A DNA stretch of 64,000 nucleotides. Source: Ahniella affigens. GTDB taxonomy: Bacteria > Pseudomonadota > Gammaproteobacteria > Xanthomonadales > Ahniellaceae. The DNA lies in contig NZ_CP027860.1 of assembly GCF_003015185.1 (NCBI RefSeq), positions 3,896,501 to 3,960,500 on the forward strand. Reading direction: 5' to 3'. Both the position numbers and the translations under genes were made by a program. Below the pieces are notes generated by a model. It searched no databases, had not been told where the DNA came from, and saw only the letters and a program-made list of their open reading frames with translations. Below are positions 9,514-18,184 of this stretch, piece by piece (position 1 is the stretch's first letter; every line of letters starts with the position of its first letter).

Positions 9514-9675
9514 GCAGGGCGTGACACAGTCCAACCTGGACGGCCAATCGCACACGGAGTCCCGCACATAGCCGGCCCAGCGAAGGCCTGGCCCGGACTC
9601 AGTGCCTGATACGGCCGACCCCGCGCTCGGGCTGTCGCAGTCATCAAGCTTTGCATGACCTGTGGCGGTCGGGAC

Positions 9676-9703
9676 TTGTCAGACTGGTCCCCCTGTGCAT
9701 AAG
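9676..9703 (+). promoter_or_regulatory. Candidate sigma-70 promoter of the FHA-kinase operon
   Basis: TTGTCA (9676-9681), a 16-base spacer and CATAAG (9698-9703) precede the ATG at 9727. The expected transcript start is near 9710, leaving a short leader with AGGAA before the ATG. Both boxes are one or two bases off consensus, and the assignment is by eye. Confidence 0.35.
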
Positions 9704-9726
9704 GTTGGGCTGGTCCAGGAACCGCC

Positions 9727-10575
9727 ATGCCCTTGAGTCTGATTGCCCACGTCCCACTTCAAGCCAGTATCGAGCGCGTGCTCCGAAGCCCTGGTAGTTG
9801 GCTCTTGGGCCGACATCCGGATTGCGAGATCAGGCTGGATCATGACTCGATTTCCCGGCGCCATGCAGAACTGACTGGCGATGCGGCCGACGGCTGGCGA
9901 ATCGAGGACTTGCAATCCAAGAACGGCTTGCGCGTGGATGGTCGGCGCGTTGATCAGTTTGTGATTGCTGGCGAGAGCTATGTCGCGATCGGCGATGTGT
10001 TTCTGGCGCTGAACCCGATTTCTGAAGCCGCGGCGAACCAACGCCGGCAGCTGACGGAGCAACGTCGCCATGAAACGTTGCAGCGACCAATCAAACTTGC
10101 CGAGCCGGAAAATGCGACGGCGGTTCTGGAAACAATTCTTGCCCAGCTACTTGCGATTTCGGAGTGTCGGCGGGGCGTACTGATTGACGTCCGCGACGAT
10201 GCGCCAGGGCCGGTCATCATCAACCTCGGCATGGGCGATGCGCCAGAGGCCCGATTCGCGGGCAGTCGCGGGGCGCTGAACCAGGCGGTGCAATCGCGCG
10301 CGCCAGTGTTCATGTCGGCGGCACAAGATCCAGCGCAACTCGCGAAGCGCGCCAGCGTGCTGAATGCCGGCATCACGGCGGTCGCGGTGCTGCCATTGCT
10401 CGACGCTTGGGGCAAGCTGCTGGCGTTAGCGTATCTGGACACCGACACCCCGGGCCGGCATTTCAACGAGTTGGATGCAGAACTGCTGCGCGCATTTGCG
10501 GAGCGCGCCGCGTCCGAGCTCGCGCTGAGCCTCCTTGACCATCGTCTGAACCAGCTCGCCGCGAGCCTGACGTAA
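9727..10575 (+). CDS. FHA-GAF domain signalling protein
   Basis: This is a 282-residue cytoplasmic protein with no signal peptide or membrane segment. Residues 5-100 form an FHA domain, with the phosphothreonine-binding signature GRHPDCEIRL (Gly28, Arg29), DSISRRHAEL (Ser41, His46) and SKNGLRVDG. Residues about 130-275 have the pattern of a GAF domain, with RRGVLIDVRD and a closing helix FAERAASELALSLL. FHA domains bind phosphothreonine peptides, often on partner Ser/Thr kinases; GAF domains bind small ligands or dimerise. The gene is first in an operon, with two bases between its stop and the kinase start. The context suggests it docks on or senses the autophosphorylated kinase encoded next. 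The ribosome site AGGAA sits six bases before the ATG. Confidence 0.88.
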   Translation: MPLSLIAHVPLQASIERVLRSPGSWLLGRHPDCEIRLDHDSISRRHAELTGDAADGWRIEDLQSKNGLRVDGRRVDQFVIAGESYVAIGDVFLALNPISEAAANQRRQLTEQRRHETLQRPIKLAEPENATAVLETILAQLLAISECRRGVLIDVRDDAPGPVIINLGMGDAPEARFAGSRGALNQAVQSRAPVFMSAAQDPAQLAKRASVLNAGITAVAVLPLLDAWGKLLALAYLDTDTPGRHFNELDAELLRAFAERAASELALSLLDHRLNQLAASLT

Positions 10576-10577
10576 CG

Positions 10578-13500
10578 ATGGACGAGCCCATGCCGAATCG
10601 CGCGCAAGCCGACCTCAAAGCCACCGTCACCGGCATGTTTGCCGTGGCGGAGTTCAGCCCAGGTACCGTGATCGCGGAACGCTTCCGAATTGTCCGCCTG
10701 CTTGGGATGGGGGCAATGGGCGTGGTCTACCAGGCTGAAGATGAGCAGCTGAAAGTGCCCGTGGCCTTGAAGCTGTTGCGACCGGAACTTGCTAACAAAG
10801 CCGAGGCTTTTGAGCGGTTCCGGCACGAGCTCTTGCTGGCGCGACAGGTTTCGAACCCTCACGTCGTGCGCATTCATGACCTGGTGCAGCACCAGGGCCT
10901 GTGGTTGATCAGCATGGACTTTGTCCGCGGCGAATCCCTGGAGGATCTGTTGCTGCGCGAGCGCGTGCTGCTGCCCGAGCGCGCCTTGCTGATCACCCGG
11001 CAATTGGCGCTTGGTCTACAGGCCGCGCACCAGAAGCAGGTGGTCCACCGTGACCTGAAGCCTGCGAACGTGCTGATCAATGAACATGGCGACGCGTTGA
11101 TCACCGACTTCGGCGTGGCGCGCTCGATCGGTGAAACGCGACTCACGCAAAGCGGCATCGTGATTGGCACGCCCGCCTACCTGTCGCCAGAGCAGGCGCA
11201 GGCGGCCCCGATTGATGGCCGCAGCGATTTGTACACACTGGGGCTGATGCTTTACGAAATGCTGAGCGGGGAACTGCCCTTTGCGAGCGGTACCGGTTCC
11301 GAAGTCCTGGTACAGCGAATTCTGAGGAGCCCGCCCTCGATTCTGACCGTCAAACCAGAACTGCCGTCCTGGCTTGCTGATTTGTTGGCAGCGCTGCTGA
11401 CCCCTAAACCCGAACAACGACTGCCCAACGCGGAAGCGCTCATTGCCGCGATCGATCAGCGCCGCGCGCGCGCACCGAAAATCGACGACCTCGGCGCGGC
11501 GCCATCGGCACGCTGGCCTTGGTTGACTGCAATCGCCGCGGTCGCTGCGGTGGGCCTCGCGGCCGCGCTGTTCTGGCGCGGCGACCAGCGCGCCCCAGAC
11601 CCCGACAATGCGCCCTGGGCCACGCTGACACTGATGCCGGTTCATGACAATGCGCGCCCGGGTGCGAATACCCCGGATCTGCGCGACCTTAACCGGGTCG
11701 TTGAATCAGACTGGATCGATCGCGGTCTGAAGACCATTTCCGTTGAGCAGATCAATCGCGCATTAGTCCGACTTGGCTTTGATCAGGCCAGCTGGCATCG
11801 TCATCGCGATGAAGTGTTTGCGGCGTTGCCGAGCCAGTACTTCCTCGAACTCGATATCGACGAAGACCAAGGCCAGCGCGTCTGGGTCGCGCAGCTCTGG
11901 CCGGCCGGCGCCAAAGAGCCGAGTTGGACCGAGCGGCTCGCCGAAGCAACCAATCACCCCGATCAGACCGCGCTGAAACTCATCGCCGCAGCCGAAGCCG
12001 AGCTTCCAGATCGACCAAAGACGGCGCCCGCACCAAACTTACTGGAGCGCCTGCAACAGTTGGCGCGTCTTTCGGCCCGCGCGCCGGGCGCCGAAGCGGT
12101 GGCGGCCACCGACGCGGTCGCAATCGCGCTGGATTGCTCAGAACACCTGAATCAACTGGAGCAAATCGGCGAACGCGCCGAGGCGAGCCGCACAGCGCGC
12201 GAGTGCCTGGACCGGCTCCCGAAGACGGCGATAACGGCGACCGTGCAGCGCGCGCGCGCCCATGCGTCGCTTGCTCTGGACGACGCCGACGCGGCCTTGC
12301 CAAACCTGCCCGCGACGGGTTGGTTGTCGCCCGAGGCGCAGCGTCTGCGAGCCCGCGCGCTGGCCGATCAAGGTGAACTGGAAGCCGCGCAAGCCGCCGT
12401 CCAGTTGGTGCTGAAGGCGGATCCCGGTAACGGACGCGCCTGGTTCGAGTCGGGCAAGTACGCCATCATGGCGGGCGATGCGCAGCGTGCCGTGGACGAC
12501 TATCTGGTGCGCGCACAAGTACTGGCGAATCGGCTGCAGGACGCGGCATTGAAAGGCGATGTCGCGAATGCTCAAGGCATTGGTTACCGGCGACTGGGCC
12601 AGTTGGAGGCGTCCGCAGACGCTTACCGCCAGGCCGCTGGGTTTCACGCTGCCGCCGGCAACCGACGCGGGCAGGCGACCAGTCTGCACAACCTGTCCGC
12701 GACGCTGTCGCTGCTCGGCCAGTTCGACGCGGCCGAGCAGTCGTTGCACCAGGCCGAAGAAATTCTGACGCCGATGGGCGATCAAAAGGCACTTGCTGAT
12801 CTCCGTAACGATTTTGGCCTGCTTGCCGAAGAGCGTGGCGACTACCCCGCGGCACTCGCAGCGCATCGCGAGGCCCTGAGCATGCGCATGCAAAGTGCCG
12901 ATCAGCGCGCCGTCGCCGAGAGCCTTTTGAATGTGGGCTTTGCCTACTATCAAATGGGGGACTTTGCGAATGCAGAGCTTCACTGGCAACAGGCGAACGA
13001 ACGCTTTCTGCACGACCAGGATCTGTTCGGGCAGGTTCGCGCTCAGCAAGGTCTGGGCTTGGCATTTGCCGCCCGCGGCCGGTTTGCCGAAGCGCGTGCC
13101 GCGTTTGAATACACTTTGAACATGGCCGAAACGAATCAGATGTCAGAAGAGCTCGCCGTTGCGCACGCAGCGCTCGCCGAGCAGGACCGACTCGAGGGCA
13201 AGCTCGAATCCGCCCGCACGCACATGCTGGCGGCGCGCGGCGGTTTTGAGTCGCGCTCGGATACGCGCGGGCTGACCGAAATGCACTTGCTTGACGCCCA
13301 GTTGCTGCTGGACCAAAACGACCCCAATGCCGCGCTCGCCGTGCTGGCGCCGCTGACCGGCCAGATCGGCAATCGCGAACAGCAGGCCGCCTGGCACCTG
13401 CGCCGGGCGGAAGCATTGCTTCGCCTCGACGATCGCGATGCCGCCCGCGCAGCGGCCTTGCAGGCAGTGACCGACGCCGATTTGGCGCACAGCGCGCAGG

Positions 13501-13835
13501 TGCGCGTCGAGGCGTTGTTGGTGGGCGCCCGCGCAAGCAAGGCAGTCCCTGCTGCCGACCTGTTGCAACGTGCCCGGAATGAGTTGAAACAGTTTGCGAG
13601 CGCCAATTTGAGCGCCAAGCTCTACCTGACCAGTCTGGCGCTGAATGCAGGCGCCTGCGCCGACGATTTTCGCCTCGGCGAGACGTTGTTCAGCCGGGTC
13701 AGCCTGATCAGCGAGCGTCGCGCTTTCTTCGAAGCCGCCCGCGCGTGTCGACGCCTGACGGCTGATGAACAGCAACGCGCGGCACACGAGGCGCAGACAC
13801 CAAGCGCAGCGCCCACCAAAGCGCCCGATGCATGA
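10578..13835 (+). CDS. Transmembrane serine/threonine protein kinase with long TPR region
   Basis: This is a 1085-residue protein. The kinase domain covers about 35-295 with LLGMGAMGVVY, catalytic Lys65 (VALKL), HRDLKPANV (Asp159), DFG (Asp177) and TPAYLSPEQ. All residues needed for activity are present. One membrane helix follows at about 314-333. The C-terminal 750 residues are mostly TPR-type helices, clearest at about 600-880 (AWFESGKYAIMAGDAQRAV and later repeats), and would be periplasmic. The gene follows the FHA-GAF gene by two bases and overlaps the histidine kinase gene by four, so the four genes are probably co-translated. Its target is unknown; the FHA protein and the histidine kinase are the obvious candidates. 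The stretch between helix and TPRs (residues 340-450) is not recognised. Confidence 0.92.
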   Translation: MDEPMPNRAQADLKATVTGMFAVAEFSPGTVIAERFRIVRLLGMGAMGVVYQAEDEQLKVPVALKLLRPELANKAEAFERFRHELLLARQVSNPHVVRIHDLVQHQGLWLISMDFVRGESLEDLLLRERVLLPERALLITRQLALGLQAAHQKQVVHRDLKPANVLINEHGDALITDFGVARSIGETRLTQSGIVIGTPAYLSPEQAQAAPIDGRSDLYTLGLMLYEMLSGELPFASGTGSEVLVQRILRSPPSILTVKPELPSWLADLLAALLTPKPEQRLPNAEALIAAIDQRRARAPKIDDLGAAPSARWPWLTAIAAVAAVGLAAALFWRGDQRAPDPDNAPWATLTLMPVHDNARPGANTPDLRDLNRVVESDWIDRGLKTISVEQINRALVRLGFDQASWHRHRDEVFAALPSQYFLELDIDEDQGQRVWVAQLWPAGAKEPSWTERLAEATNHPDQTALKLIAAAEAELPDRPKTAPAPNLLERLQQLARLSARAPGAEAVAATDAVAIALDCSEHLNQLEQIGERAEASRTARECLDRLPKTAITATVQRARAHASLALDDADAALPNLPATGWLSPEAQRLRARALADQGELEAAQAAVQLVLKADPGNGRAWFESGKYAIMAGDAQRAVDDYLVRAQVLANRLQDAALKGDVANAQGIGYRRLGQLEASADAYRQAAGFHAAAGNRRGQATSLHNLSATLSLLGQFDAAEQSLHQAEEILTPMGDQKALADLRNDFGLLAEERGDYPAALAAHREALSMRMQSADQRAVAESLLNVGFAYYQMGDFANAELHWQQANERFLHDQDLFGQVRAQQGLGLAFAARGRFAEARAAFEYTLNMAETNQMSEELAVAHAALAEQDRLEGKLESARTHMLAARGGFESRSDTRGLTEMHLLDAQLLLDQNDPNAALAVLAPLTGQIGNREQQAAWHLRRAEALLRLDDRDAARAAALQAVTDADLAHSAQVRVEALLVGARASKAVPAADLLQRARNELKQFASANLSAKLYLTSLALNAGACADDFRLGETLFSRVSLISERRAFFEAARACRRLTADEQQRAAHEAQTPSAAPTKAPDA

Positions 13836-14611
13836 TGAGTCACGACGCCGACCGCGCTGATCTGCTCGCCCAACTGCGGCAATTGCAGGCCGACCAGGCT
13901 CGGATCCGAAACACGCTGCTCGAACGCGATCGACGCTTCCAACATTTGGCGCGATCGGTGTTCCGGGTGACCGAGTCCGAACGCCGACGCTTGGCTCGGG
14001 ATTTGCACGATGGGGTCGGGCAGAAGTTATCCGCTGCGATGCATCGGCTCAGTCAATTGCAAGCGAACCCTGCGCTCACGGTGCGCGAACACGCTGACCT
14101 CGATGCGTTGGCCGCGTTGGTAGCCGACTGCCTGCACGATATCCGCAATCTGTCGCGGCTGATGCGCCCGCAGATTCTCGACGATCTCGGGCTCGTTCCG
14201 GCCTTGCAGTGGCTGTTCCGGAGCTTTCGTGAGCATCACGGCCTCGACATCACCGACGATATTCAGGAGCTTGGTCTGGCGCTCGATGACGATCTCAATA
14301 CCGTCGTCTTTCGCCTGATCCAGGAAGCGCTCAGCAATGTTGCCAAACACGCAGGAGCCAGTCAGGTGGTCGTCCGACTGGCCCGAAAAACGAGTGCCAT
14401 TCATGTGTTGATTGCCGACAACGGCCGCGGCTGCGACATCGAGCAGGCTTTAGGGCAAGGCAGTACCAGCCAGAGCACGGGTTTGTCTGGCATGCAAGAA
14501 CGCGTGCACTTGTTTGGCGGCACGATTCAGTTTCACAGCGCGCCCATGGACGGCATGCAGATTCGTGTCAGCATACCGCTTCCGGATGCTGCCAGCCCTG
14601 TCGCGCCATGA
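13832..14611 (+). CDS. Soluble NarX/DegS-type sensor histidine kinase
   Basis: This is a 259-residue protein with no membrane segment and no PAS or other sensor domain. An N-terminal coiled coil (about 5-45) leads to the HisKA_3 box RRRLARDLHDGVGQ with phospho-acceptor His59. A HATPase domain follows, with NVAKHAGA (N box), ADNGRGCD (G1) and GLSGMQERV (G2). The protein should autophosphorylate and pass phosphate to the response regulator whose gene overlaps it by four bases (ATGA). Its own gene overlaps the upstream Ser/Thr kinase by four bases. Because it lacks an input domain, its signal probably comes from a partner, most simply the FHA-GAF protein or the Ser/Thr kinase. ATG at 13832 and 13835 are both possible starts. 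Confidence 0.9.
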   Translation: MMSHDADRADLLAQLRQLQADQARIRNTLLERDRRFQHLARSVFRVTESERRRLARDLHDGVGQKLSAAMHRLSQLQANPALTVREHADLDALAALVADCLHDIRNLSRLMRPQILDDLGLVPALQWLFRSFREHHGLDITDDIQELGLALDDDLNTVVFRLIQEALSNVAKHAGASQVVVRLARKTSAIHVLIADNGRGCDIEQALGQGSTSQSTGLSGMQERVHLFGGTIQFHSAPMDGMQIRVSIPLPDAASPVAP

Positions 14612-15252
14612 AAGTCATACGTGTTGTCGTCGCTGATGATCACACCATCCTGCGCGAGGGGGTGGTCGCGCTGCTGCAAGCGAGTCCGGAGTGCCAGGTC
14701 GTCGGCCAGGCGCAAGATGGCATGACCGCAGTCGAATTGTGTCAACAGGTCCGTCCGGATGTGCTCGTCCTGGATTTGTCGATGCCCAAACTCAATGGGC
14801 TCGAAGTCCTGCGACGACTCACTCAGGACATGCCGCATCTGCGAATCCTGGTACTCACCATGCACGCCGAAGAAGAGTACGTACTGCATGCCGTGCGCGC
14901 AGGTGCCGCAGGCTTTCTGCTCAAGGACAGTGCCGGCTCCGAATTGCTGAATGCCGTCAAGGCGCTCGCTCAGGATCGCGGCTATTTCGGTCCCCATGCA
15001 GCGCGCGTCATGGCGCAGCAAGTGCAACGCCCGGGCGTGTCGCTGGAAGATCCGTACCGCGGGCTGACCCCACGCGAACGCGAGGTGTTCCACTTGATCG
15101 TCGAAGGTCAGACCACCAAGGAGATCGCGCGTCGACTGGAAATCAGCGCCAAGACCGCCGAGAACCATCGCTCCCGCGTGCTCGAAAAAATGGATGCGCG
15201 GAACACGGCTGAGCTGATCCGCTACGCCGTCAAGCATGGGTTGATGGATTGA
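14608..15252 (+). CDS. NarL/FixJ-family response regulator with LuxR-type HTH
   Basis: This is a 214-residue protein. The receiver domain (1-120) has the acidic pair Asp10/Asp11, phospho-acceptor Asp56 in LVLDLSMPK, Thr84 in VLTMH and Lys106 in FLLKD. The GerE/LuxR DNA-binding domain starts with LTPREREVFHLI near residue 151 and continues TTKEIARRLEISAKTAENH. It is the expected partner of the histidine kinase encoded immediately upstream and should activate or repress promoters when phosphorylated; target genes are not evident. The last 14 residues match the remnant at 1806-1847, which indicates that a relative of this gene once existed nearby. The stop is only 25 bases from the stop of the convergent FG-GAP gene. 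Confidence 0.95.
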   Translation: MKVIRVVVADDHTILREGVVALLQASPECQVVGQAQDGMTAVELCQQVRPDVLVLDLSMPKLNGLEVLRRLTQDMPHLRILVLTMHAEEEYVLHAVRAGAAGFLLKDSAGSELLNAVKALAQDRGYFGPHAARVMAQQVQRPGVSLEDPYRGLTPREREVFHLIVEGQTTKEIARRLEISAKTAENHRSRVLEKMDARNTAELIRYAVKHGLMD

Positions 15253-15277
15253 GTCGCGCGCGGGCCGGCAACCGGTC

Positions 15278-16516
15278 TCAAGGGCAGGCGATGCTCTCTT
15301 CAAAGCTGCCGTCGGCAATCTGATCAACTGCATCGAACCACGCCACGGCCCCTTGCTGCTCCAGACTGATGTTTCGCCCCGGCGCCGCGGCATACAGATA
15401 CGAACCCCATGCCGCCAAGCGCCAGCCGGTCATATCGCCAGGCAAGGGATTGCGCAGCGCGGGCACGGTGGCAGGGCTAAGCGTTCCGGCGGTGTCACGT
15501 AGCAGCACGAACGCGCCACAACTAGGGTTGGTGTTCAGCGCCGTAAACGGCGCGCCAACCCACACATCATTGCCGTTCAATTCGAGATTCCAGCCAAAGC
15601 GCTGTTTGGCGATGGGGGTCGGTGGGCCGGTGTTGCCCGCGGGCGCCCAGGATCCACTCGGACGCTCGAACCAGAACACGCGGCCCAACCCAGAAGCCGC
15701 ACCGGGTGTGCCGACCACCAATCGGGTGGCGCTGAGCGCGACGCTCCGTCCAAACAGATCCCCGTTCTGGGCGGTGCTCGATACCAGCTTGGCTTCGGGC
15801 GACCAAAGGCCGTTGGCGCGCGTAAACGTGTAGACCGCGCCGCGTGCATAGGGCGAACCTGCACCCAGCCCGCCGTCAAACGGCGCCCCCACGCTGATCC
15901 GATCGCCTTGCACCGCAACCGCCATCCCAAACCCATCGCCAGCAAGACCATCCCATGCGTAGAGTTCGAATTGTTGGACCCAACTGCCACCATCGCGGAC
16001 AAACACGAACACGGCCCCGCGATTGTCGTTGTCGCCGGGCGCACCGATGACCAGCGTGTCGGCATCCACGGCCAGCGCAGTACCGAAGCGATCAAGGGGC
16101 TCGCCATCGAGCGCCACAAGCGCCGCGACTGGCACTACCACGCCTTGCGCTGCCCGATTGAACGCGTACACCACCCCACCGTTCTGATCCGGCGCGGACA
16201 CAAACAGGTCGGCACCAGCAACCGCCACGTCGTGACCAAAGTGATGGCCTGGATCGAGCGTCAGATCCGAAAGTCTCGCCTCTTGAATGCAACGCCCGCC
16301 ACCGCAACGGAACACATAGGCGGCGCCGGTCTGATCGGCCTCACCGGGCGCGCCGGCGAGCATCAGATTGTTATCGGCGCTGACGGCATAACCGAACTCA
16401 TCGGCCACGCCGGTGGCACCGACGATGAGTTGCAACTCGCCAGCAGCAGCAGCGGTGCTGACCATTAACAGGCCAGCGGCAATCCATTTCACACAGGGCA
16501 GGAGCGGCGTCTTCAT
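15278..16516 (-). CDS. Exported FG-GAP repeat protein
   Basis: This is a 412-residue protein with a signal peptide ending near AAAAGE (residue 26). The remainder consists of repeated blades of the FG-GAP type, with recurring units like FGYAVSADNNLMLAGAPGE, FGTALAVDADTLVIGAPGD and FGRSVALSATRLVVGTPGA, about seven in all. They should fold as a beta-propeller, as in integrin alpha chains. Function is unknown; secreted or surface-located FG-GAP proteins are common in these bacteria. The C-terminus IADGSFEESIACP resembles the DSFEGG segment near the end of the Calx-beta protein. It is convergent with the response regulator and upstream of no obvious partner. Confidence 0.88.
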   Translation of the reverse strand: MKTPLLPCVKWIAAGLLMVSTAAAAGELQLIVGATGVADEFGYAVSADNNLMLAGAPGEADQTGAAYVFRCGGGRCIQEARLSDLTLDPGHHFGHDVAVAGADLFVSAPDQNGGVVYAFNRAAQGVVVPVAALVALDGEPLDRFGTALAVDADTLVIGAPGDNDNRGAVFVFVRDGGSWVQQFELYAWDGLAGDGFGMAVAVQGDRISVGAPFDGGLGAGSPYARGAVYTFTRANGLWSPEAKLVSSTAQNGDLFGRSVALSATRLVVGTPGAASGLGRVFWFERPSGSWAPAGNTGPPTPIAKQRFGWNLELNGNDVWVGAPFTALNTNPSCGAFVLLRDTAGTLSPATVPALRNPLPGDMTGWRLAAWGSYLYAAAPGRNISLEQQGAVAWFDAVDQIADGSFEESIACP

Positions 16517-16603
16517 GCTGCCATTAGGCGCGTTGGCACCGACTTGGGCAAGTCGACTCTGGGGGTTTTCCCCTGATTGCGTCGTGAAAAATTGCGCCCG
16601 CTT

Positions 16604-17206
16604 TCAATTGCCCGAGTTGGGCGTGGGCGGAATCAGTGTTTCCGCCACGTGCTGCACATACTCTTCGTATTCCTCGGTCGTCATGCGCGGCAACTTCATT
16701 TGCAGCATCAATTGCAGGAACCCGACATACGCGGCGTACGCAAGGCGCGCCCGATTCATCGATTCGCGCCGATTCAGGCCGAGCGCCCGATACGCGAGTC
16801 CAAGAAACGCGATGCGCTTTTGCGACAAGCGCTGCATGATGGGCTGCACAATCGGATGATCGACCTGATTCAGCAGCGCACTGTAAATGACGTGGGAGCG
16901 CATTTCCCGACTCGTCAGCACAAAGAGCTCGCGCAGGCGATCGCCGGGGTCGGCAATATGCTCCAACGGGTCGAACACACGCTGCTGGTCCGAGGCTTCC
17001 CACTTCTCCAGCGAGGCTTTGATCAGGGCCTCCCGGGACGGAAAATGCCAATAGAAGCTGCCTTTGGTGACGCCGAGCCGCTTTGCCAAGGGCTCCACGG
17101 CCACCGCAGCAAGTCCTTGTTCGGCAATGACATCCAGTGCGGCCTGCTGCCAATCCTCAGCAGTCAGTCGGGGTTTGTCTTGACTGGCGCTGGTGCTCAT
17201 CAACAT
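16604..17206 (-). CDS. TetR/AcrR-family transcriptional repressor
   Basis: This is a protein of about 200 residues. The N-terminal HTH is clear: ALDVIAEQGLAAVAVEPLAK followed by RLGVTKGSFYWHFPSREAL. The C-terminal ligand domain is helical and unremarkable. Starts are possible at 17218 (TTG), 17206 (ATG) and 17200 (ATG); none has a good ribosome site, and 17206 is a compromise. The gene is divergent from the hydrolase-fadE-thioesterase operon. Two matching palindromes in the shared gap are good candidates for its operators, so it probably represses fatty-acid breakdown and is released by an acyl-CoA or related ligand, as known for other TetR regulators of fad genes. Ligand and targets are inferred from position only. 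Confidence 0.9.
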   Translation of the reverse strand: MLMSTSASQDKPRLTAEDWQQAALDVIAEQGLAAVAVEPLAKRLGVTKGSFYWHFPSREALIKASLEKWEASDQQRVFDPLEHIADPGDRLRELFVLTSREMRSHVIYSALLNQVDHPIVQPIMQRLSQKRIAFLGLAYRALGLNRRESMNRARLAYAAYVGFLQLMLQMKLPRMTTEEYEEYVQHVAETLIPPTPNSGN

Positions 17207-17244
17207 GGTCGTGGACAAAAAGTGACGATACCATCAGCCTAGCA

Positions 17245-17300
17245 CCATACGCAGGCGTATTGACAAACAAACGTTTGGCCGACCATACTCTGCCGTATGG
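17245..17300. promoter_or_regulatory. Paired TetR-type operator palindromes between divergent genes
   Basis: Two copies of the same split palindrome occur 38 bases apart: CCATAC-N5-CGTATTG at 17245-17262 and CCATAC-N5-CGTATGG at 17283-17300. Between them lies the perfect palindrome CAAACGTTTG (17268-17277). The second copy extends to ACCATAC/GTATGGT. The size and symmetry fit TetR dimer sites. Their positions flank the -35 box and cover the -10 box and start codon of the hydrolase operon, so binding would block RNA polymerase. The regulator encoded at 16604-17206 is the natural candidate. Confidence 0.65.
17260..17289 (+). promoter_or_regulatory. Sigma-70 promoter of the hydrolase-fadE operon, apparently leaderless
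   Basis: A perfect -35 TTGACA (17260-17265) is followed by 18 bases and CATACT (17284-17289). Transcription should begin near 17296, and the first ATG of the hydrolase is at 17297. That leaves no room for a ribosome site, so translation would start on a leaderless mRNA unless a downstream start is used. Confidence 0.55.
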
Positions 17301-18169
17301 TAGCCCTATCTGCGATCGCTGAACGCTCCAATCTGCCCTCAGCCTGGTCGCTGAAGACCGCTGATGGCGCCGACTTGCACGCTGATCATTGGCCTGGCGG
17401 CAAGCGCCCCTTGCTGTTCACGCATGGGCTTGGGCAGTCGCGGATGTCTTGGACAACGGCGGCTTCAGCCATGGCCGAAGCAGGTCACACCGCGCTCGCT
17501 TTGGACTGGCGCGGTCATGGCCGCAGCCACTGGAATCCAAGCGAGACACCGTACAGCATCGAACAACTCATCCACGATGCGGAAGCGTTTGCAGCCGCCC
17601 AGGCCGAGCCGCCGATCTGGATTGGCGCGTCGATGGGCGGTTTAGCCGGCATCGCGGTTGCGGCCCGCCATCCAGGCTTGCTGAAGGCCTTGGTGCTGGT
17701 CGACGTGACGCCTCGTTGGGAAGTCGCCGGCGTGCAGCGCATCCTGGGCTTCATGCGGGCGTTTCCGGATGGATTTGCGACTCTAGAAGCCGCGCAAGAC
17801 GCAGTTCAACAGTATCTGCCACATCGCGCGCAAAAGTCCGAGCCCGAGCGGCTCGCCAAAATGCTGGTGCCGATGCGCAATGGCCGTTTGCGATGGCATT
17901 GGGATCCGCGTCTTTTGGACGATTTGGGTGCCAGTGGCGAGCGCGAAATGCACTTGCTGCTTGAGGCAGCCCGCACCCTGTCGCTGCCCGTATTGTTGAT
18001 CAGCGGCAGCAAGAGCGATGTGGTCTCCGACCACACCATCACCGAATTTCTGGAACTGGTGCCCCACGCCGAGCACCGGGTCGTTCGCGATGCCACCCAC
18101 ATGGTGGTCGGCGACGACAATCAAACATTTACCGAGCATCTCACCGATTTCCTCGATCGCCACGCCTGA
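17297..18169 (+). CDS. Alpha/beta-hydrolase
   Basis: This is a 290-residue cytoplasmic hydrolase of the alpha/beta fold. It shows the oxyanion-side motif FTHGLGQSRMSW, WRGHGRSHW, the nucleophile elbow IGASMGGLAG (Ser in GASMG), a likely acid in the stretch ISGSKSDVV, and a C-terminal catalytic His in DATHMVVGDD. Such enzymes cleave esters, thioesters or related bonds; the exact substrate cannot be read from sequence. It is first in an operon with fadE (15 bases downstream) and a hotdog-fold thioesterase, so acyl-CoA or acyl-ester turnover is likely. No ribosome site precedes the ATG at 17297, which overlaps the second operator palindrome. Confidence 0.88.
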   Translation: MVALSAIAERSNLPSAWSLKTADGADLHADHWPGGKRPLLFTHGLGQSRMSWTTAASAMAEAGHTALALDWRGHGRSHWNPSETPYSIEQLIHDAEAFAAAQAEPPIWIGASMGGLAGIAVAARHPGLLKALVLVDVTPRWEVAGVQRILGFMRAFPDGFATLEAAQDAVQQYLPHRAQKSEPERLAKMLVPMRNGRLRWHWDPRLLDDLGASGEREMHLLLEAARTLSLPVLLISGSKSDVVSDHTITEFLELVPHAEHRVVRDATHMVVGDDNQTFTEHLTDFLDRHA

Positions 18170-18184
18170 ACGGAAGGAGTTGTC

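Noticed and set aside
8440-9567. A 375-codon frame opposite the exported protein at 8656
   Set aside because: The plus-strand gene has a ribosome site and a signal peptide. The minus frame has arbitrary composition.
9978-11003. A 341-codon minus-strand frame overlapping the FHA and kinase genes
   Set aside because: Both plus-strand genes have full sets of family motifs, so this frame is a shadow.
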